Assembly (NCBI GenBank): GCA_943371025.1
Contig: CALRTC020000014.1
Location: 75,757-139,756, forward strand
Direction: 5' to 3'
Origin: Niveispirillum sp943371025
Lineage (GTDB): Bacteria; Pseudomonadota; Alphaproteobacteria; Azospirillales; Azospirillaceae
DNA length: 64,000 nucleotides
Positions 61,138 to 64,000 of the stretch are shown piece after piece (the first letter of the stretch is position 1; the number at the start of each line of letters is the position of its first letter). The notes beneath the pieces are model-generated. The model worked only from the letters and a program-made list of their open reading frames with translations. It searched no databases and was not told the DNA's origin. The position numbers and the translations under genes are program-made.

Positions 61138-61220
61138 TCTCTTCCCACCCACCACCATACTGACGCCGGATCTGTCCGGCGCCGGCGGTCGCTCCTTGCA
61201 GATATCGAACCAGCATATCT

Positions 61221-61272
61221 GCTTTTCCGGCCTGTACATCCGCCTTGAGACCGATGTGCAGGCCGGAAAAGC
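61221..61272. repeat. 20-bp inverted repeat between the kinase and mipA genes
   Basis: GCTTTTCCGGCCTGTACATC (61221-61240) and GATGTGCAGGCCGGAAAAGC (61253-61272) pair at 19 of 20 positions, the exception being a G-T wobble, with a 12-base loop. It lies in the 178-base divergent gap, 44 bases before the mipA start. It could be the response-regulator site or an RNA hairpin in the mipA leader. Confidence 0.65.
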
Positions 61273-61315
61273 CCGTAGGATGCGGACGATCGGCACCCCG
61301 CTCCTGGAGCATTCG

Positions 61316-62239
61316 ATGAAGTATTCCAACAGCTTCAAGACTGTAAGCACGCTCAAGGCCCTGAACTTCATACCACTTGCCGCGTCCATCACCCTGACCT
61401 TCTTCGCCAATGTGAAGGCACAGGAGACCGGGCCTCAACCGCAGCAGCCGGCGGAACAGCAGGGAGAATTCGTCGCCCCCATGCCGGGGGCCGGAATGGA
61501 ACATGATTGGAAACTCTCCGTCGGTCTTGCCGCCCTCTATATGCCGGCCTTCAACGGTTCCAAGGACTATCAGGCGATGGTCCTCCCCGACATCAAGGTG
61601 GAATACCAGGATGTTTTCTTCGCCTCGCTCTTCGGCGGTGTCGGCTACAATGTCATCAACGGGGATGGCTGGCGCGCCGGCCCGATCGCGAAGCTGGATG
61701 TCGGCCGTCAGGAGGATGACAGCAATCCCTTCCGTATCGCCGGCAAGAAGACCAGAGCACTCAAGGGCCTGGGAGACGTGAGCATCGCACCTGAACTTGG
61801 CGGCTTCGTGGAATATAGTTTCGACCCGTTCAGCTATTCGCTGGAAGTGCGACAGGCTGTCGGCGGCCACAAGGGCGTCGTGGCCGACATCGGCGCGCAA
61901 TATATGGGCATGACGGAGCAGTTCGGCCAACAGGTGATCTACATGATCGGTCCGCAGGCGACCTTCGCCAGCGCCAAATACACCAACGCCTATTTCGGTA
62001 TCGACGCGAAACAGTCCGCCGGTTCCGGGCTTGCCCGGTACAAGGCTGATGCCGGCCTGGTCTCCTACGGTGTGGGCGCCTTCGTCATCATGCCCGTCAC
62101 GGATGCCCTGTCTTTGGGCCTGATGGCGCGTTACGACCGGCTGGGACCTGAAGCCACCGACAGTCCGCTTATCCGGGAACGCGGCCGGAGGAACCAGGTC
62201 ATGGCCGGCTTGCGCCTGACCTACGAATTCGGCTTCTGA
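61316..62239 (+). CDS. MipA/OmpV family outer-membrane protein
   Basis: 307 residues. A long signal peptide (about 1-35, ending FFANVKA before QETGPQ), a proline/glutamine-rich linker, then a beta-barrel with family features: WKLSVGLAALYMPAFNGSKD, PDIKVEYQDVFFASLFGGVG, and a C-terminal RRNQVMAGLRLTYEFGF ending in Phe. MipA family proteins are often controlled by adjacent two-component systems; the barrel's function is not well defined. Start behind GGAG. Confidence 0.9.
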   Translation: MKYSNSFKTVSTLKALNFIPLAASITLTFFANVKAQETGPQPQQPAEQQGEFVAPMPGAGMEHDWKLSVGLAALYMPAFNGSKDYQAMVLPDIKVEYQDVFFASLFGGVGYNVINGDGWRAGPIAKLDVGRQEDDSNPFRIAGKKTRALKGLGDVSIAPELGGFVEYSFDPFSYSLEVRQAVGGHKGVVADIGAQYMGMTEQFGQQVIYMIGPQATFASAKYTNAYFGIDAKQSAGSGLARYKADAGLVSYGVGAFVIMPVTDALSLGLMARYDRLGPEATDSPLIRERGRRNQVMAGLRLTYEFGF

Positions 62240-62247
62240 CAGAGCCC

Positions 62248-62285
62248 GTCAACGTTACATCAAGTGATTGTATCGTAACGTTGAC
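62248..62285. terminator. Inverted repeat downstream of mipA
   Basis: Perfect 11-base arms GTCAACGTTAC (62248-62258) and GTAACGTTGAC (62275-62285) with a 16-base loop, starting nine bases after the mipA stop. Probable transcript end, without a T-run. Between here and 62570 I see no intact gene; a minus-strand stretch around 62390-62510 looks coding-like but belongs to no family I recognise. Confidence 0.5.
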
Positions 62286-62573
62286 CAGGAGAATCACAGG
62301 CTGAAATTGACGGCGATGGATACATTTGGTGCCGGAATATGACCATATGCGTCGACTGCCCCGAACAGTCCCCTAACGCTCGACCACCCTGACGGCCGCG
62401 AACTGCAACAGCGCATAGATCAGGTTCGCACGCTCCATCCCGCTGGCTACCCAATCAATGGTAAGGATGGCAGCACGGTCACCGGCCCGAAAATACCTAC
62501 GCCCATTTTCACTTTCTGTTGTTACCTATATGTTACCTGCGGGGGTTTTGCTGGCGCTTGGCGCAGATAGCAA

Positions 62574-62606
62574 AAGAGCCTGATCTCGGTTTGAGATCAG
62601 GCTCTT
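62574..62606 (-). terminator. tRNA-type intrinsic terminator
   Basis: Perfect 14-base arms AAGAGCCTGATCTC and GAGATCAGGCTCTT with a 5-base loop. Reading on the minus strand it ends in TTTT, eleven bases past the tRNA 3' fragment, as expected for the native terminator of a tRNA gene transcribed on the minus strand. Confidence 0.8.
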
Positions 62607-62616
62607 AGGTCTTGGA

Positions 62617-62657
62617 TGCGGGGACAGGATTTGAACCTGTGACCTTCAGGTTATGAG
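62617..62657 (-). other. 3' fragment of tRNA-fMet: attachment site of an integrated element
   Basis: The minus strand reads CTCATAACC (anticodon CAT loop), CTGAAGGTC, the T arm ACAGG-TTCAAAT-CCTGT and the acceptor strand CCCCGCA, followed by TCCA. The 5' half of the tRNA is absent; identity stops at the anticodon loop. This is how a tRNA 3' end looks after displacement by an integrating element. The discriminator base is T rather than the expected A. The tRNA terminator lies to its left and an integrase gene to its right. Confidence 0.82.
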
Positions 62658-62786
62658 TTTGGTTCCCCGTCTGCGCTGATTTCCGCCGGCTTGTCACGGG
62701 ATGGCATAAAGCCAGGAAATCTGCGCGTTTCGGGACATGGATAGACCGCTGGATTGCTCCAATCCGGGCCGGATTTCGCCATCTTC

Positions 62787-62822
62787 TGCTTCCACGGTGC
62801 TTCCACGGCCATCATGGAAGCA
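62787..62822. repeat. Tandem TGCTTCCACGG repeats plus inverted copy before the integrase
   Basis: TGCTTCCACGG occurs twice back to back (62787-62797 and 62798-62808), and TGGAAGCA, the inverse of its first eight bases, follows at 62815-62822, ten bases before the integrase start. The arrangement fits an integrase or excisionase binding cluster controlling int expression or marking an arm site. Confidence 0.5.
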
Positions 62823-62832
62823 GGCGGTTCCC

Positions 62833-63996
62833 ATGCCCAAACTGACCAAGCGGATTATCGACAGCGCGGAACCACGGGACACAGATTATTTCATCTGGGA
62901 TGAGGATATCCCCGGCTTTGGTGTGCGCGTCCTGCGCACGGGCAAGAAGTCATATGTGATCCAGTACCGGGCCGGTGGGCGGACGCGGCGATATAGCTTT
63001 TCCCAGCATGGCGTGATGACGCCCGATGAAGCGCGCAGGCAGGCCCGCGAGCTGCTGGTGTCCGTCGATAAGGGGGAGAACCCATCGGAGGAAGCCCGCA
63101 CCCAGCGGCATGCCCCGACCATGGCGGGCCTGTGCGACCGTTTCATGGAAGAGCATGTTCAGCATCGCTGTAAACCCAGCACCCAGGGCGAATATCGCCG
63201 TGCGGTGGAACTGTTCATCAAGCCGGAAATCGGGGCGCACAAGGTGCAGGACGTGACCAGGGCCGATATCGCCCGGCTGCACCACAAGGCCCGCGACACA
63301 CCTTATCAGGCCAACCGCACCTTGGGCGTGATGTCCAAGCTGTTCAATCTGGCGGAGGTCTGGAACCTGCGTCCTGACGGTTCCAACCCGTGCCGGCATG
63401 TGAAGAAATACCGGGAAGAGAAGCGGGAACGCTTCCTGTCCGCCGATGAACTGAACCGGTTGAGCATGGCCCTGAACGATGCCGAACGGGACGGGAGCGA
63501 GGGCGTGCATTTCATCGCCGCTATCCGGCTGCTGATCCTGACCGGGTGCCGTCTGGGGGAAATCCAGACCCTGAAATGGTCCTATGTACAGCCGGGATTT
63601 CTGGCCCTGCCCGACAGCAAGACCGGGGCCAAAAAGGTCTATCTGGGGGAAGCGGCCATGGAGGTGCTGGACGCCATCCCGCGCCTGCCCGGCAACCCTT
63701 ATGTCATCTGCGGTGCTGTCGAAGGTCAGCACCTGCAAGACCTGCAAAAGCCGTGGCGTCGGCTGCGGCAACGGGCGGGCCTGCCCGATCTGCGCATTCA
63801 CGACCTCCGCCATTCCTTTGCGTCGGCAGCCGTCGGCATGGGTGAAAGCCTGCCCATGATCGGCAAGTTGCTGGGGCACAGCCAGGTGCAGACCACGGCG
63901 CGTTATGCCCACCTGGCCGATGATCCCCTACGGGCGTCGTCAGAACGGGTATCGGCCCTGCTTGCCACCCGTATGAAGGGGCCGCCGGCGGGGTGA
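62833..63996 (+). CDS. Tyrosine-type site-specific integrase (DUF4102 arm domain)
   Basis: 387 residues. An N-terminal DUF4102-type arm-binding domain (PKLTKRIIDSAEPRDTDYFI, GFGVRVLRTGKKSYVIQYR) is followed by a SAM-like core-binding domain (about 95-190) and the catalytic domain with Arg240 (TGCRLGEIQTL), His323/Arg326 (HDLRHSFAS), His349 (LGHSQVQTT) and Tyr358 (ARYAHL), a complete set. Family members recombine at tRNA 3' ends, matching the adjacent tRNA-fMet fragment. It probably belongs to an element extending rightward, not to the ICE at the left of the window. Confidence 0.95.
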   Translation: MPKLTKRIIDSAEPRDTDYFIWDEDIPGFGVRVLRTGKKSYVIQYRAGGRTRRYSFSQHGVMTPDEARRQARELLVSVDKGENPSEEARTQRHAPTMAGLCDRFMEEHVQHRCKPSTQGEYRRAVELFIKPEIGAHKVQDVTRADIARLHHKARDTPYQANRTLGVMSKLFNLAEVWNLRPDGSNPCRHVKKYREEKRERFLSADELNRLSMALNDAERDGSEGVHFIAAIRLLILTGCRLGEIQTLKWSYVQPGFLALPDSKTGAKKVYLGEAAMEVLDAIPRLPGNPYVICGAVEGQHLQDLQKPWRRLRQRAGLPDLRIHDLRHSFASAAVGMGESLPMIGKLLGHSQVQTTARYAHLADDPLRASSERVSALLATRMKGPPAG

Positions 63997-64000
63997 GGCC

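Noticed and set aside
61196..61316. Upstream in-frame extension of the MipA protein to 61196
   Set aside because: The extension runs through the inverted repeat and lacks a signal peptide; the ATG at 61316 gives a signal peptide and a ribosome site.
62390..62510. Possible transposase remnant on the minus strand
   Set aside because: A stretch translates sensibly but matches no transposase family I can name, so it is not annotated.
62617..63996. The integrase as the integrase of the left-hand ICE, with the whole window one element
   Set aside because: The tRNA terminator lies on the left of the att fragment and the integrase on its right, which puts the element to the right. The ICE's own integrase is more likely beyond position 1 or otherwise outside the window.
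1..64000. CRISPR arrays, rRNA genes, complete insertion sequences
   Set aside because: No regularly spaced repeats, no rRNA-like sequence and no transposase with terminal inverted repeats were seen.

Overview
The window is GC-rich DNA from an alphaproteobacterium. The trb/traG/DUF3363-relaxase transfer module, the rdfS-traF gene pair, the TonB-receptor-linked acyl-CoA catabolism and the style of the formyl-methionine tRNA remnant all fit that class. Rhodospirillales/Azospirillaceae or a sphingomonad-like lineage is possible, but the genus cannot be fixed from sequence alone.

Region A (1 to about 27.7 kb) is most of an integrative and conjugative element (ICE). From 1 to 10.5 kb it carries a mating-pair formation operon on the minus strand (traG, HU on the opposite strand, copG, trbB-C-D-E-J-L-F-G; trbI would lie beyond position 1; trbK is missing). 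A 754-residue P-loop GTPase-like cargo gene sits at 10.7-13.0 kb, with its promoter framed by an inverted pair of TGTTCC repeats. Then comes the relaxase (13.2-15.2 kb) with a candidate IncP-type oriT just upstream (nic near 15342/15343). If that nic is right, the plus strand is transferred and DNA to the right enters the recipient first. That leading region (15.4-27.7 kb) holds two small unknown genes each behind a copy of a ~185 bp repeat, a transglycosylase, traF, an rdfS-like excisionase, DUF736, a Zn-ribbon protein, DUF2493, Toprim, DUF6117, ParB, DUF932, a degenerate nuclease-like protein, and an excision-control pair resembling FseA and QseM of the Mesorhizobium symbiosis ICE. The FseA-like gene is split into two frames joined at an ATT TTT T site, exactly where a +1 slip of tRNA-Phe would fuse them. 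Nearly every minus-strand gene here is preceded by a strong palindrome. The ParB and DUF932 leaders share one hairpin whose inner stem differs in sequence but still pairs.

Region B (27.8-58.3 kb) is a catabolic cluster of about 25 genes: AraC and LysR regulators, a TonB-dependent receptor, a GPH-type permease, two AMP-forming acyl-CoA ligases, three acyl-CoA dehydrogenases (two adjacent and probably heteromeric), four crotonase-fold enzymes, four short-chain dehydrogenases (three close paralogues), a DUF35 protein coupled to a lipid-transfer-type thiolase, a conventional thiolase, a MaoC-fold protein, a class III CoA-transferase, a GMC alcohol dehydrogenase, an aldehyde dehydrogenase, and two ester-hydrolase candidates. 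The logic is uptake, ester or alcohol oxidation to an acid, CoA activation, then beta-oxidation or retro-aldol cleavage. The parts resemble steroid side-chain or cyclic terpenoid degradation; the substrate cannot be read from sequence.

Region C (58.3-62.6 kb) holds a broken membrane-fusion-protein remnant, a NarX/NarL-like two-component system and a divergent MipA-family outer-membrane protein with a 20-bp inverted repeat between them. Region D (62.6 kb to the end) begins with a 41-bp tRNA-fMet 3' fragment next to a tRNA-type terminator, followed by a tyrosine integrase. It looks like the left end of a second integrated element that continues past the window.
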